NCBI RefSeq assembly: GCF_003626975.1
Contig: NZ_CP032616.1
Coordinates: 4,626,001-4,690,000, forward strand
Length of the DNA stretch: 64,000 nt
DNA from: Pseudomonas sp. DY-1
Lineage (GTDB): Bacteria > Pseudomonadota > Gammaproteobacteria > Pseudomonadales > Pseudomonadaceae
Reading direction: 5' to 3'
Position 1 is the stretch's first letter; each line of letters begins with the position of its first letter. The notes beneath the pieces are model-generated. The model saw nothing but the letters and a program-made list of their open reading frames with translations, was not told the DNA's origin and searched no databases. Of this stretch, positions 1 through 8,634 are shown piece after piece. Position numbers and translations under genes: made by a program.

Positions 1-57
1 TCAGCCGCTCCATCCGGAACCCTTGCCCCCAATTGCCGTGCCCTCCGGGGAGCTGCG

Positions 58-1707
58 TTGAACACCTGCCTGGCCAGTGGATGGAGCTTCAGCGGGCCGG
101 TGGCGCTGACCATTGCCGTCGGTATCGGCGTGGTGTTCATAGCGCTCTGGGTCCGCCGCCAGCCTCATTTTCCTGGTCGCGAAAGCTTTCTCGTCCTGCA
201 TGCCGGCATCTGTTGGTGGCTTGCGGCCGCCTGCCTGGAGCTGGCAGCGCAGGGTCCGCAGTGCAAGGTCTTCTGGGCCAGCATGGCCTGGCCGGGCATT
301 ATCGGCGTACCGACCTTCTGGGCCGTGTTTCTCTGGCAGTACGTCAACAGCATCCGTGAACCCCTGAGCCCGCGAGCCTTCCTGTTCCTGGGTATTGGTC
401 CGCTGGTCGCCTCCGCCATGGCCCTTAGCAACCCCTGGCACCAACTGTTCTACGGCCCCGGCACCCTGCCGGCGGACGATACGCTGGGGGCGGCGATCCG
501 CTACGACCATGGGCCGCTCTTCGATGCCGTGGCCGTCTACGTCTACGTGTTCATGGTTTTCTGCCTGGCCGTGGTGACCCGCGCCGCCCTGGCCAGCCAT
601 GGCCTGCACCGCCGTCACTATCTGGCATTCGTGCTGGTCACCTGCGTGCCCTGGGGCGTCAACCTGAGCTACGTCGTTTACGGCTGGACCTTGTTCGGCT
701 TCGACCCGACGCCGTTCAGCTTCGCCTTCACCCTGGTGGCCTTCACCTTCCTGATTCTCGGCGTTCGTCTTTTCGACCTGGTGCCGGTGGCGCGCCATCT
801 GCTGCTGGAGGAGCTGCCCGACCCGGTGCTGGTGGTTGACCCCAAACGCCGGGTGATCGATGCCAACCCCGCCGCACTGACACTGGCCGGGCAACCCGTG
901 GGCTGGCAGGGCATGGCGCTCTCCAGGTGGCCGGTGTATGGCCTGGAGCTGGAAGCGATGCTGGTGGCGGGGGAGAAGGAGATGCTGCTGGTCCCGGCCA
1001 GTTCTTCGCGCTACTTCGAGGTCCGCTCCCGCGATATCGAGCGGGTGACCCGCAGCGGCACATCGATTCTCGGACAGATGCTCTACCTGCGTGACATCAC
1101 CGAGCGCCACTGCAGTGAACTCAAGCTGGCTGAGGCCCTGGCGACCAGCGAAGAGCGCCTGCGTACCATCACTCGTCTGCATGAACAGTTGCAGGAGCAG
1201 GCGCTGCGGGACCCGCTGACCGGTCTCTACAACCGCCGACATCTCGGCGAACTGTTCGCTCGCGAGCAGGCTCGCAGCCAGCGCGAGCGCACGCCCATCG
1301 CCCTGGCATTGATCGACCTCGACCACTTCAAGCAACTCAACGACCGTCACGGTCACCTGGTCGGCGACGATGTGTTGCGCGCGGTGGCCATCCATCTCAC
1401 CGGCAACCTGCGCGGCAGCGACGCGGTATTCCGCATTGGCGGTGAGGAGTTCCTCCTGCTGCTGCCCGGCGCCAGCGGCGATGAGGCGTACGCGCGGTTG
1501 CAGGCGCTCTGCCAGGCACTTGCCGGCCTACCGCTGCCGACCCGGGAAGGGCCAGTGTCGGTGACCCTGTCCGCCGGCCTGGCGGTCTGGCCGATGCAGG
1601 GCCAGACCCTGGAAGAGCTGATGCAGGTGGCCGATGCCGCGCTCTACGAGGCCAAACGCAACGGCCGTAACCAGGTGCGGAGACTCGCCGCGAACGATGT
1701 CGGCTGA
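58..1707 (+). CDS. Membrane-anchored diguanylate cyclase (7TM sensor, PAS, GGDEF)
   Basis: 549 aa. About seven hydrophobic segments fill residues 10-240, resembling the histidine-kinase-type 7TM sensory region. A PAS-like segment follows (about 245-350), then a short coiled linker and a GGDEF domain (about 383-545). The active-site signature is GGEEF at 461-465, and an RGSD product-inhibition site sits five residues upstream (452-455), so the enzyme should make c-di-GMP from GTP and be feedback-inhibited. The TTG start was chosen because GGGAG lies five bases before it. The frame stays open to base 1, so a longer protein starting outside the window cannot be excluded. The signal sensed by the 7TM region is unknown. 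Confidence 0.88.
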   Translation: MNTCLASGWSFSGPVALTIAVGIGVVFIALWVRRQPHFPGRESFLVLHAGICWWLAAACLELAAQGPQCKVFWASMAWPGIIGVPTFWAVFLWQYVNSIREPLSPRAFLFLGIGPLVASAMALSNPWHQLFYGPGTLPADDTLGAAIRYDHGPLFDAVAVYVYVFMVFCLAVVTRAALASHGLHRRHYLAFVLVTCVPWGVNLSYVVYGWTLFGFDPTPFSFAFTLVAFTFLILGVRLFDLVPVARHLLLEELPDPVLVVDPKRRVIDANPAALTLAGQPVGWQGMALSRWPVYGLELEAMLVAGEKEMLLVPASSSRYFEVRSRDIERVTRSGTSILGQMLYLRDITERHCSELKLAEALATSEERLRTITRLHEQLQEQALRDPLTGLYNRRHLGELFAREQARSQRERTPIALALIDLDHFKQLNDRHGHLVGDDVLRAVAIHLTGNLRGSDAVFRIGGEEFLLLLPGASGDEAYARLQALCQALAGLPLPTREGPVSVTLSAGLAVWPMQGQTLEELMQVADAALYEAKRNGRNQVRRLAANDVG

Positions 1708-1722
1708 CCGCTGAACCAGTGG

Positions 1723-1746
1723 CTGACACCGGCGTCAGATATTTTC
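1723..1746 (+). terminator. Weak hairpin after the diguanylate cyclase
   Basis: A short inverted repeat (CTGAC at 1723-1727, GTCAG at 1734-1738) is followed by ATATTTTC. It is a plausible but weak intrinsic terminator between the cyclase and fbp. Confidence 0.3.
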
Positions 1747-1861
1747 GTGGCCTGTGTGGCCCGCATTCACTGCCGATTCAGCACCTTCCATCCCGCTGAG
1801 AGGCAATGCCATTCGACTCGCGCTAAACTGCGCGCATTTTTCCACCCTCCGGAGCCATTCC

Positions 1862-2872
1862 ATGTCCCGCGTTACCCTGAGTCGCTACCTGATCGAGCAG
1901 ACCAGAAGCCACAACACCCCTGCCGATCTGCGCTTCCTCATCGAGGTTGTCGCGCGCGCCTGTAAGGAAATCAGCCATGCGGTGTCCAAGGGCGCGCTGG
2001 GCGGCGTGCTCGGCAGCATGGGCACCGAGAACGTGCAGGGCGAAGTGCAGAAGAAGCTGGACGTAATGTCCAACGAAATCCTGCTCGAAGCCAACGAGTG
2101 GGGCGGTCACCTGGCCGGCATGGCCTCCGAGGAAATGGACAACGCCTACCAGATCCCCGGCAAGTACCCCAAGGGTGCCTACCTGCTGGTATTCGACCCG
2201 CTGGACGGCTCCTCCAACATCGACGTCAACGTGTCGGTAGGCACCATCTTCTCCGTGCTGCGCTGCCCTGAGCAGTACCTGTCGCAGAACGACAGCCTGG
2301 ACGAAAAGGCTTTCCTTCAGCCGGGTGTTCAGCAGGTTGCCGCCGGTTACGCCATCTACGGTCCGCAGACCATGCTGCTGCTGACCCTGGGCGACGGCGT
2401 GAAGGGCTTCACCCTGGATCGCGAGCTGGGCTCCTTCGTGCTCACCCACGACAACATCCGCGTGCCGGAAACCACCGCCGAATTCGCCATCAACATGTCC
2501 AACCAGCGCCACTGGGAGGCCCCGGTAAAGCGTTACGTCAGCGAGATGCTGGCCGGTAAGGAAGGCAACCTGGGCAAGAACTACAACATGCGCTGGATCG
2601 CCTCCATGGTGGCCGACGTGCATCGTATCCTCACCCGCGGTGGCATCTTCATGTACCCCTGGGATGCCCGTGAGCCGGAGAAACCCGGCAAGCTGCGCCT
2701 GATGTACGAGGCCAACCCGATGTCCTTCATCATCGAGCAGGCCGGCGGTGCTTCCACCGATGGTCGCCAGCGCATCCTCGACATCCAGCCGACCTCCTTG
2801 CACCAGCGCGTGCCCGTCTTCCTCGGTTCCAAGGAAGAAGTCGCCCGCGTCACCGGTTACCACCAGGAGTAA
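1862..2872 (+). CDS. fbp: Fructose-1,6-bisphosphatase, class 1
   Basis: 336 aa, the usual length of the class 1 family. It hydrolyses fructose-1,6-bisphosphate to fructose-6-phosphate in cytosolic gluconeogenesis, which pseudomonads need because they lack a complete Embden-Meyerhof route. The metal/substrate signature [10 protein letters not shown] is at residues 112-121. The ATG at 1862, preceded by a CGGAG-like ribosome-binding site, gives the typical N-terminus [10 protein letters not shown]. An upstream in-frame ATG at 1754 would add 36 residues without family character. The next gene starts 2 bases after the stop, so the two are probably co-transcribed. Confidence 0.96.
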   Translation: MSRVTLSRYLIEQTRSHNTPADLRFLIEVVARACKEISHAVSKGALGGVLGSMGTENVQGEVQKKLDVMSNEILLEANEWGGHLAGMASEEMDNAYQIPGKYPKGAYLLVFDPLDGSSNIDVNVSVGTIFSVLRCPEQYLSQNDSLDEKAFLQPGVQQVAAGYAIYGPQTMLLLTLGDGVKGFTLDRELGSFVLTHDNIRVPETTAEFAINMSNQRHWEAPVKRYVSEMLAGKEGNLGKNYNMRWIASMVADVHRILTRGGIFMYPWDAREPEKPGKLRLMYEANPMSFIIEQAGGASTDGRQRILDIQPTSLHQRVPVFLGSKEEVARVTGYHQE

Positions 2873-2874
2873 CC

Positions 2875-3474
2875 GTGCAGCCCTGGCAGCCGTTGCTGGA
2901 CTGGTGGTTTGGCCCCGAGGCCTCCGCCAGCCAGACCGCCGCAGCGCGCCAGGGGCTGTGGTTCGGCAAGAAGGACCATCAGGACGCCGAAGCCCGCGAG
3001 CGCTTCGGTGGCCTGGTTGAACAGGCACTCGATGGCGGTCTCGCCAACTGGGCCGAACAGCCGGACGGCTGGCTGGCGCTGGTGCTGCTGCTGGACCAGC
3101 TGCCACGCATGATCTACCGCAACGACCCACGCGCCTTCGCCGGCGACGCCCGCGCGCAGGCGCTGGTGGCCGACGGGCTTGTCCGTGGCCAGGAACGGGG
3201 CCTGGCGCCGATCCGCCAGATCTTCATCTATCTGGTGCTGGAGCACGCCGAAGACCTCGCCAGCCAGGAGCGTGCCCTGTATCGCTATCGGCTGCTGCTG
3301 GACGCTGCGGACGCCGCCGAGCGCAAGCTGTTCGAGGGCTTCCTCGATTTCTCCGAGCGCCACCGGGTGGTCATTGCCCGATTCGGCCGCTTCCCTCATC
3401 GCAATTCCGTGCTCGGACGCGCGTCGAGCGACGAAGAATCCGTTTTCCTGCGGGAACCCGGTTCGCGCTTCTAG
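2875..3474 (+). CDS. DUF924 family protein
   Basis: 199 aa from a GTG start, with an AGGAG overlapping the end of fbp. It is an all-helical cytosolic protein with the DUF924 hallmarks WFG near the N-terminus, LLLDQLPRMIYRNDPRAFA around residue 70, and a FGRFPHRN motif near the C-terminus. The biochemical function of the family is unknown. Its tight linkage to fbp suggests co-expression but not a shared function. Confidence 0.85.
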   Translation: MQPWQPLLDWWFGPEASASQTAAARQGLWFGKKDHQDAEARERFGGLVEQALDGGLANWAEQPDGWLALVLLLDQLPRMIYRNDPRAFAGDARAQALVADGLVRGQERGLAPIRQIFIYLVLEHAEDLASQERALYRYRLLLDAADAAERKLFEGFLDFSERHRVVIARFGRFPHRNSVLGRASSDEESVFLREPGSRF

Positions 3475-3543
3475 AATCGAATGGAACAATCTCGTGACCC
3501 GCCGTGTCCGGTCGGTCGCTTTCCATCCGCCAAGGAGTGCTTC

Positions 3544-3798
3544 ATGTCATTGCGTACCCTCGCCCTCTTGTCCTGCTGCCTGGTGCTGGCCGCCTGCAAC
3601 AAGCTCAACCAGGAGAACTATTCCAAGCTCAAGTCCGGCATGACCAAGGCCGAAGTGGAGCAACTGCTCGGCAGCCCGACCGAGTGCTCCGGCGCCGTGG
3701 GATTCACCAGCTGCACCTGGGGTGACGAGAAGGCCTTCGTCAGCGTGCAGTACGCCGGGGAGAAGGTGCTGATGTTCTCCGGCAAGGGGCTCAAGTGA
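3544..3798 (+). CDS. Small BamE/OmlA-like lipoprotein
   Basis: 84 aa. The signal peptide ends in a lipobox (LAAC, Cys about residue 18). The mature part has the SmpA/OmlA-like pattern SKLKSGMTKAEVEQLLGSP, in which a helix follows a strand and a G-S/T-P turn. The ATG at 3544 is preceded by AAGGAG; an upstream in-frame ATG at 3481 would place 21 polar residues before the signal peptide and is unlikely. The protein is far shorter than BamE itself and lacks its remaining conserved region, so it is probably an outer-membrane-associated lipoprotein of unknown role. Its stop overlaps the lipocalin start. Confidence 0.8.
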   Translation: MSLRTLALLSCCLVLAACNKLNQENYSKLKSGMTKAEVEQLLGSPTECSGAVGFTSCTWGDEKAFVSVQYAGEKVLMFSGKGLK

Positions 3799-4364
3799 AG
3801 CGCGCAGCTGCGCTGCTGGCGGCCCTGTTGCTGGCCGGCTGCGCCAGCCATGGCGGGGCGCCTGTACCGCCGCGTACCGTGTCGGCGGTGGACCTCGGGC
3901 GTTACCAGGGCACCTGGTATGAGTTGGCGCGATTGCCGATGTTTTTCCAGCGCGGTTGCGCCCAGTCCGAAGCCCACTACAGCCTGCAAGACGACGGAAG
4001 CCTGGGTGTGCTGAACCGCTGCCGTACCCTCGATGGCGACTGGAAAGAGGCACGCGGCAATGCCGTGCCCCAGGTGGAGGGGCGCACCGACAAGCTCTGG
4101 GTGCGTTTCGATAACTGGTTCTCCCGGCTACTGCCAGGCATCGCCAAGGGCGATTACTGGGTGCTCTACCTGGACGACGACTACCGCACCGCCTTGGTGG
4201 GCAATCCGGATCGCAAGTACCTCTGGCTGCTGTCGCGCACGCCAGTGGTCTCGGAGAAGACTCGCGAGCAATTGCTCGAAGTGGCGGAGGAGCAGGGCTA
4301 CGACACGGACCTGCTGATCTGGCGTGTGTCGGATGCTGCCCTCTCCTCCCACCCCTCTCCCTGA
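3795..4364 (+). CDS. blc: Outer-membrane lipocalin (Blc-type lipoprotein)
   Basis: 189 aa. The signal peptide has the lipobox LLAGC (Cys about 16). The lipocalin signature GxWYE appears in GRYQGTWYELARLP, and the later strand motif YWVLYLDDDYRTALVG is intact. Bacterial lipocalins of this group bind lysophospholipids or fatty acids at the outer membrane. The GTG start overlaps the TGA of the preceding lipoprotein, implying translational coupling. The last residues (SSHPSP) are encoded inside a palindromic intergenic repeat, so the extreme C-terminus is probably not conserved. Confidence 0.9.
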   Translation: MKRAAALLAALLLAGCASHGGAPVPPRTVSAVDLGRYQGTWYELARLPMFFQRGCAQSEAHYSLQDDGSLGVLNRCRTLDGDWKEARGNAVPQVEGRTDKLWVRFDNWFSRLLPGIAKGDYWVLYLDDDYRTALVGNPDRKYLWLLSRTPVVSEKTREQLLEVAEEQGYDTDLLIWRVSDAALSSHPSP

Positions 4365-4479
4365 AGGGCGAGGGGTGCTTGTCCGTGCGATGGCAGGTTC
4401 AAAGCCTGGATAGACTCGGAGTAGCCGGTGAGCTTCGTGGTCTCAGGCGCGGGTCACCCCTCTCCTCTTAAGGGGGAGG
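4350..4479. repeat. Pair of C/G-rich palindromic intergenic repeats
   Basis: Two related palindromic units lie between lipocalin and hutF. The first has arms CACCCCTC (4350-4357) and GAGGGGTG (4370-4377); the second, at about 4455-4479, begins CACCCCTCTCCTCTTAAGGG. Units of this form are scattered in many gammaproteobacterial genomes. The first unit carries the lipocalin stop codon. Either could act as a transcription end between the convergent lipocalin and hutF genes, although there is no T-tract. Confidence 0.5.
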
Positions 4480-4487
4480 GTAACGGG

Positions 4488-5852
4488 TCAGCGCAAGACT
4501 TCCCGCAGAACCCCTGCAAAGGCCTGCGCAGTTTCCGCTTCGGCCGCATGCCGGCCATCCCTTACCACCCAGTTCCCGCCCACCATCACATCGCGCACCT
4601 GACGATCGCCGCCGGCAAACAGCCAGCGGTTGAGCAGGGCATCGCCTTCGGCGGTGGCCAGGTAGGGATCGTTGCCATCGAGCACCAGCCAGTCGGCGCG
4701 CTTGCCGACTTCCAGGGCGCCCACCGGCTGTCCGAGGGCTTGGGCGCCACCGGCCAGGGCAGCGTCGAACAGGGTGCGGCCAACCTGGGGCTGATCGGCG
4801 CGATAGAGACGGTTACGACGCTGGTCGCGCAGGCGCTGGCCGTACTCCAGCCAGCGTAGTTCCTCCACCACGCTGACCGACACATGGCTGTCGGAGCCGA
4901 TGCCGAGGCGACCGCCCCGGGCGAGGAAGTCCACCGCCGGGAAGATGCCGTCACCCAAGTTGGCCTCGGTGGTCAGGCAGAGCCCGGCCACCGCGCCGCT
5001 GGATGCCATGGATGTCACTTCTCCCGGCTCCGCATGAGTGGCATGGACCAGGCACCAGCGCTCATCCACCGGGGCATTCTCGTACAACCACTGCAGCGGC
5101 CGGCGGCCGCTCCAGGCCAGGCAGTCGTCCACTTCCTTCTGCTGTTCGGCGATATGGATGTGGATGGGGCGCTTGCCCAGTTCCGCTGCCAGCACGGCCT
5201 TGATCTGTTCAGGCGTCACCGCGCGCAGCGAGTGGAAGCACAGACCCAGGCGCTGGTTGGGCTGGCGAGCGATTTCTGCGCGCAGGCGTTCCTGCAGGGC
5301 CAGGTAGCTGTCGGTGCTGTTGATGAAGCGGCGCTGTCCCTCGTTGGGCGACTGGCCGCCAAAACCGGCGTGGCTGTACAGCACCGGCAGCAGGGTGAGG
5401 CCGATGCCGGCATCGCGGGCGGCCTGGCTGACCTGCAGGGACAGCTCGGCGGGGTCGGCATAGCGGCGGCCGTCGACATCGTGGTGCACGTAGTGGAACT
5501 CGGCGACGCTGGTGTAGCCGGCCTTGAGCATTTCGATATAGAGCTGACGGGCGATGATCCCGACTTGCTCCGGCGACAATCGCCCTACTAGTCGGTACAT
5601 CAGGTCGCGCCAGGTCCAGAAGCTGTCATTAGGGTTGCCCGCCACCTCTGCAAGGCCAGCCATGGCGCGCTGGAAGGCATGCGAGTGCAGGTTCGGCATG
5701 CCCGCCAGCACCGGGCCTTGCAGGCGTTCGGCGCCTTCTGCGTCGGCATCGGCGAGGACCTGTTGGAGCAGGCCGTCGGAGGAAACTTCGAAGCGGACGT
5801 TGCGCGCCCAGCCCTGCGGCAGCAGGGCGCGTTCGGCGAAGAATGCGGACAT
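4488..5852 (-). CDS. hutF: Formimidoylglutamate deiminase
   Basis: 454 aa. It converts N-formimino-L-glutamate to N-formyl-L-glutamate and ammonia, the fourth step of the Pseudomonas five-step histidine pathway; HutG completes the route. It belongs to the amidohydrolase superfamily: the metal ligands HSH are at residues 56-58, with later ligands in LVHATHAEP and the Asp of GIGSDSHVS. The ATG at 5852 gives the expected start MSAFFAERAL; the open frame extends 44 codons upstream through the operator region and is not coding there. It is transcribed away from hutC from a shared regulatory region with a HutC-like palindrome. Confidence 0.95.
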   Translation of the reverse strand: MSAFFAERALLPQGWARNVRFEVSSDGLLQQVLADADAEGAERLQGPVLAGMPNLHSHAFQRAMAGLAEVAGNPNDSFWTWRDLMYRLVGRLSPEQVGIIARQLYIEMLKAGYTSVAEFHYVHHDVDGRRYADPAELSLQVSQAARDAGIGLTLLPVLYSHAGFGGQSPNEGQRRFINSTDSYLALQERLRAEIARQPNQRLGLCFHSLRAVTPEQIKAVLAAELGKRPIHIHIAEQQKEVDDCLAWSGRRPLQWLYENAPVDERWCLVHATHAEPGEVTSMASSGAVAGLCLTTEANLGDGIFPAVDFLARGGRLGIGSDSHVSVSVVEELRWLEYGQRLRDQRRNRLYRADQPQVGRTLFDAALAGGAQALGQPVGALEVGKRADWLVLDGNDPYLATAEGDALLNRWLFAGGDRQVRDVMVGGNWVVRDGRHAAEAETAQAFAGVLREVLR

Positions 5853-5882
5853 GGTGAGGGCCCCTGGATGGGTGGTTTTATT

Positions 5883-5892
5883 TGTATATACA
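5883..5892. promoter_or_regulatory. Probable HutC operator between hutF and hutC
   Basis: The perfect palindrome TGTATATACA has the TGTA-N2-TACA form known for HutC repressor sites in Pseudomonas. It lies 31 bases upstream of the hutF start. On the minus strand a possible promoter (TTTACG, 17 bases, TATATG) overlaps it, so HutC binding would block hutF and possibly autoregulate hutC. Confidence 0.6.
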
Positions 5893-6031
5893 TATACAGA
5901 CGTTTGAGGGTAACGTAAACTCACCGTCAGTCGCACACTTGTCTGGAGTTGTCGAATCCGGTACATGCCGGAGACGGGCGCCACGTTCCGGGCACCGCCA
6001 GTTCTGCCTCTTCGCCGACAAGGAGAATCTC

Positions 6032-6784
6032 GTGTCCAGTTCGCCCTCAGCGCCTTCGTCGCTGGCCGCCCAGATGGGGGGCACCCCCGCGCCGCTCTAT
6101 GCCCGCGTCAAGCAGATGATCAGCCAGCAGATCCAGAGCGGCGCATGGCCGCCGCACTATCGAGTGCCCTCGGAGAGCGAGTTGGTCAACGAGCTGGGTT
6201 TCAGCCGCATGACCATCAACCGTGCCCTGCGCGAGCTGACTGCCGAAGGGCTGCTGGTGCGCATGCAGGGCGTCGGAACCTTCGTCGCCGAGCCCAAGGG
6301 CCAGTCGGCGTTGTTCGAAGTGCACAACATCGCCGAAGAGATCGCCGCTCGTGGCCATCGCCATCATTGCGTAGTGGTCAGCCTGGTGGACGAAGTGGCC
6401 GGTCCCGAGCGGGCACTGGCGCTTGACCTGCGTGAGGGCCAGCGCGTGTTCCACTCGCGCATCGTGCATTTCGAAAACGATGTGCCGGTGCAGATCGAAG
6501 ACCGCTTCGTGAACCCGGCCGTCGCCCCCGATTACCTGAAGCAGGACTTCACTCGGCAGACGCCCTACGCCTACCTGTCCCAGGTGGCGCCTCTCACTGA
6601 AGGCGAGCATGTGGTGGAGGCCATCCTGGCCGACGCCGATGAGTGCAAGCTGCTGCTGATCGAGCGCGGCGAGCCCTGCCTCCTGATTCGCCGGCGTACC
6701 TGGTCCGGACGCAATACCGTGACCAGCGCGCGCCTTCTCTATCCCGGTTCCCGCTACCGCCTCGAAGGACGTTTCGGTTCATGA
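6032..6784 (+). CDS. hutC: Histidine utilization repressor, GntR family
   Basis: 250 aa. It has a GntR winged helix-turn-helix (about residues 17-85; PSESELVNELGFSRMTINRA is the recognition region) followed by a UTRA ligand-binding domain to the C-terminus. HutC represses hut promoters and is released by urocanate in characterised pseudomonads. The GTG at 6032 was chosen because AAGGAG lies seven bases upstream and the length fits the family; the open frame continues 50 codons upstream without family similarity. The stop overlaps the hutD start (ATGA). Confidence 0.94.
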   Translation: MSSSPSAPSSLAAQMGGTPAPLYARVKQMISQQIQSGAWPPHYRVPSESELVNELGFSRMTINRALRELTAEGLLVRMQGVGTFVAEPKGQSALFEVHNIAEEIAARGHRHHCVVVSLVDEVAGPERALALDLREGQRVFHSRIVHFENDVPVQIEDRFVNPAVAPDYLKQDFTRQTPYAYLSQVAPLTEGEHVVEAILADADECKLLLIERGEPCLLIRRRTWSGRNTVTSARLLYPGSRYRLEGRFGS

Positions 6785-7365
6785 CCCAATCCCGCTTGCT
6801 GCGTGCCGCCGATTACCCCCGCATGCCGTGGAAGAACGGCGCAGGTTCCACCCTGGAAATCGCCCGCGACGCAGGCGACGGTCTCGACGGCTTCGGCTGG
6901 CGCCTGTCCATCGCGGATGTCGGCGAGTCCGGCGGCTTCTCCGCCTTCACCGGCTATCAGCGGGTAATCACCGTGCTGGAAGGCGCTGGGATGCGCCTTG
7001 CGGTAGACGGGCAGCAATCCCGCGACCTGACCGCTCTCGACGCGTTTGCCTTCAATGGTGGCAGTGCGGTGAACTGCGAGCTGATCGACGGCCCCATCCG
7101 CGACTTCAACCTCATCTATTCGCCGAAGCGCTATGCCGCTCGCCTGCAATGGCTGCAAGTCGAAGGCGAACTCAAGCTGTTCAGTGCCGCCAGCACCATG
7201 CTGTTGTTCGCCGCTGAAGGCGGGGTGAGCCTCACGCTGGATGGCCAGGCATTCGAATTACTCGGCCGACATGATTGCCTGCACATCGAAACCACCAGCG
7301 CCCTGGCCGAGGCGAAGCTGGACGGCAAGGGTGCCTGCTGCCTGATCGAGCTGACACCACGCTAA
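6781..7365 (+). CDS. hutD: HutD family cupin
   Basis: 194 aa. It shows the HutD pattern: MPWKNGAGSTLEIA near residue 15, then SIADVGESGGFSAFTGYQR, both conserved in the bicupin HutD fold. In P. fluorescens hutD is known to limit hut overactivation, possibly by binding N-formylglutamate; the exact mechanism is not settled. The start overlaps the hutC stop by four bases, so hutCD is one transcription unit. Confidence 0.92.
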   Translation: MTQSRLLRAADYPRMPWKNGAGSTLEIARDAGDGLDGFGWRLSIADVGESGGFSAFTGYQRVITVLEGAGMRLAVDGQQSRDLTALDAFAFNGGSAVNCELIDGPIRDFNLIYSPKRYAARLQWLQVEGELKLFSAASTMLLFAAEGGVSLTLDGQAFELLGRHDCLHIETTSALAEAKLDGKGACCLIELTPR

Positions 7366-7455
7366 GGCGCACGGCCGATTCTTTTGTAGGGGCACATTGG
7401 CGCTACAGGGTCTAAACCTAATCCTGTCGCCCGCCACGCCTATCGGAGCTGCACC

Positions 7456-8463
7456 ATGCCACGCCACAGCGTCCTCGCTGCCGTCGTCCTGTCGCTGGCG
7501 CTGTCCGCCTCGCTGGAAGCCGGAGCCGCCGAATGCCCCTATCCCAAGCCCGTGGTGCTGGCCGGGCTGAATTGGGAAAGCGGCATGTTCACCACCGAAG
7601 TGCTGCGCTACCTGCTGGAAAAGGGCTACGGCTGCAAGACCGATGTGCTGCCGGGTAACACCCTGACCATGGAAAACGCCTTGCGGCAGAACGACATTCA
7701 GGTGATTGCCGAGCAGTGGGCTGGCCGCAGCGAGTTGTGGCGCAAGGCCGAAGCGGCCGGTGAAGTCTTTGCCGTCGGCGAGCCAGTGAAGGGTGCCACC
7801 GAGGGCTGGTGGGTGCCGGATTACCTGGTGAAGGGGGAGGGCGCGCCCGCCGCGGACCTGCGTTCGGTGACCGACCTGCCGCGCTTCAAGGCGCTGTTCA
7901 AGGACCCGGAAGATCGCAGCAAGGGGCGCTTCTACAACTGCCCCACCGGCTGGACCTGCGAAGGGGTCAATAGTCAGAAGCTCAAGGCGTACGGCCTGGA
8001 AGACAGCTATGTGAACTTCCGCACCGGCACGGGACCGGCGCTGGACGCGGCCATTACCTCGGCGATCCGACAGCGCCAACCCATCCTCTTCTACTACTGG
8101 TCGCCCACACCGCTGATGGGTCGCTATCAGCTGGTGCAACTGGAAGAGCCGCCCTTCGACCAGAAGGCCTGGGAAACCCTGATCGACCCGAAGAATCCCA
8201 AACCGATCGGCACGCGCTCGCTGCCGGCGAAAATCTCCATCGGCGTGTCCCGCGAGCTGCATGAAAAGGCACAGCCCCTCGTGGACGCCTTCGCCCGGTT
8301 GGAAATACCCCTGCCACTGTTCAACGGCATCCTTGCGCGCATGGCCGAGCAGCACGCCGACGCCGCTCCCATGGCCATCGACTTCTACCGCCAGCATCGG
8401 GATGTCTGGTCGAACTGGGTGCCGAAAGATGTCGCACAGCGCATCGACGACTCCCTGAAGTAA
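7456..8463 (+). CDS. Glycine-betaine/proline-type ABC substrate-binding protein, paralogue of HutX
   Basis: 335 aa with a cleavable signal peptide (cleavage after about residue 24). It is an OpuAC/ProX-class binding protein sharing long identical blocks with the protein at 12167-13135 (for example AGLNWESGM and FYYWSPTPLMG), so the two are paralogues. A periplasmic histidine or urocanate-family ligand is likely from the context. No permease or ATPase is adjacent. It may share the HutWV machinery encoded 5 kb downstream. A 90-base gap separates it from hutD and a structured terminator follows, so it may be expressed separately. Confidence 0.88.
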   Translation: MPRHSVLAAVVLSLALSASLEAGAAECPYPKPVVLAGLNWESGMFTTEVLRYLLEKGYGCKTDVLPGNTLTMENALRQNDIQVIAEQWAGRSELWRKAEAAGEVFAVGEPVKGATEGWWVPDYLVKGEGAPAADLRSVTDLPRFKALFKDPEDRSKGRFYNCPTGWTCEGVNSQKLKAYGLEDSYVNFRTGTGPALDAAITSAIRQRQPILFYYWSPTPLMGRYQLVQLEEPPFDQKAWETLIDPKNPKPIGTRSLPAKISIGVSRELHEKAQPLVDAFARLEIPLPLFNGILARMAEQHADAAPMAIDFYRQHRDVWSNWVPKDVAQRIDDSLK

Positions 8464-8538
8464 CTGTTACCTAAGGCCCCAAGTTGGGGAGCGCATGCTT
8501 CTAAATCGGGCATTTCCCCTGTGCGGTAACAGTTTTTT
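8462..8538 (+). terminator. Long-range structured terminator before hutU
   Basis: AACTGTTACC (8462-8471, overlapping the stop codon of the binding-protein gene) is perfectly complementary to GGTAACAGTT (8525-8534), which is followed directly by further Ts. Between them lies a smaller hairpin, CCCCAAGTTGGGG. This looks like a Rho-independent terminator with an embedded domain, isolating the upstream gene from the hutU promoter. Confidence 0.6.
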
Positions 8539-8634
8539 CGCCGTCCGCCTCTCTGCTTGTCTATACATCCTGGCGCTCTGCGACCCTTGTGGCGCAAGGC
8601 TTCGAGCGGACTTTTCCGATTGCCTGAGAGAGTT

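Noticed and set aside
1..1395. 464-codon open frame on the minus strand opposite the diguanylate cyclase
   Set aside because: His/Gln/Gly-rich antisense translation without domains; it is the mirror frame of a clear GGDEF protein in high-GC DNA.
1823..3130. 435-codon minus-strand frame over fbp
   Set aside because: It covers a well-recognised fbp and DUF924 pair; composition is typical of antisense shadows.
4428..4859. Plus-strand frame of 143 codons over the 3' end of hutF
   Set aside because: Begins in the repeat region and continues antisense to hutF; no support.
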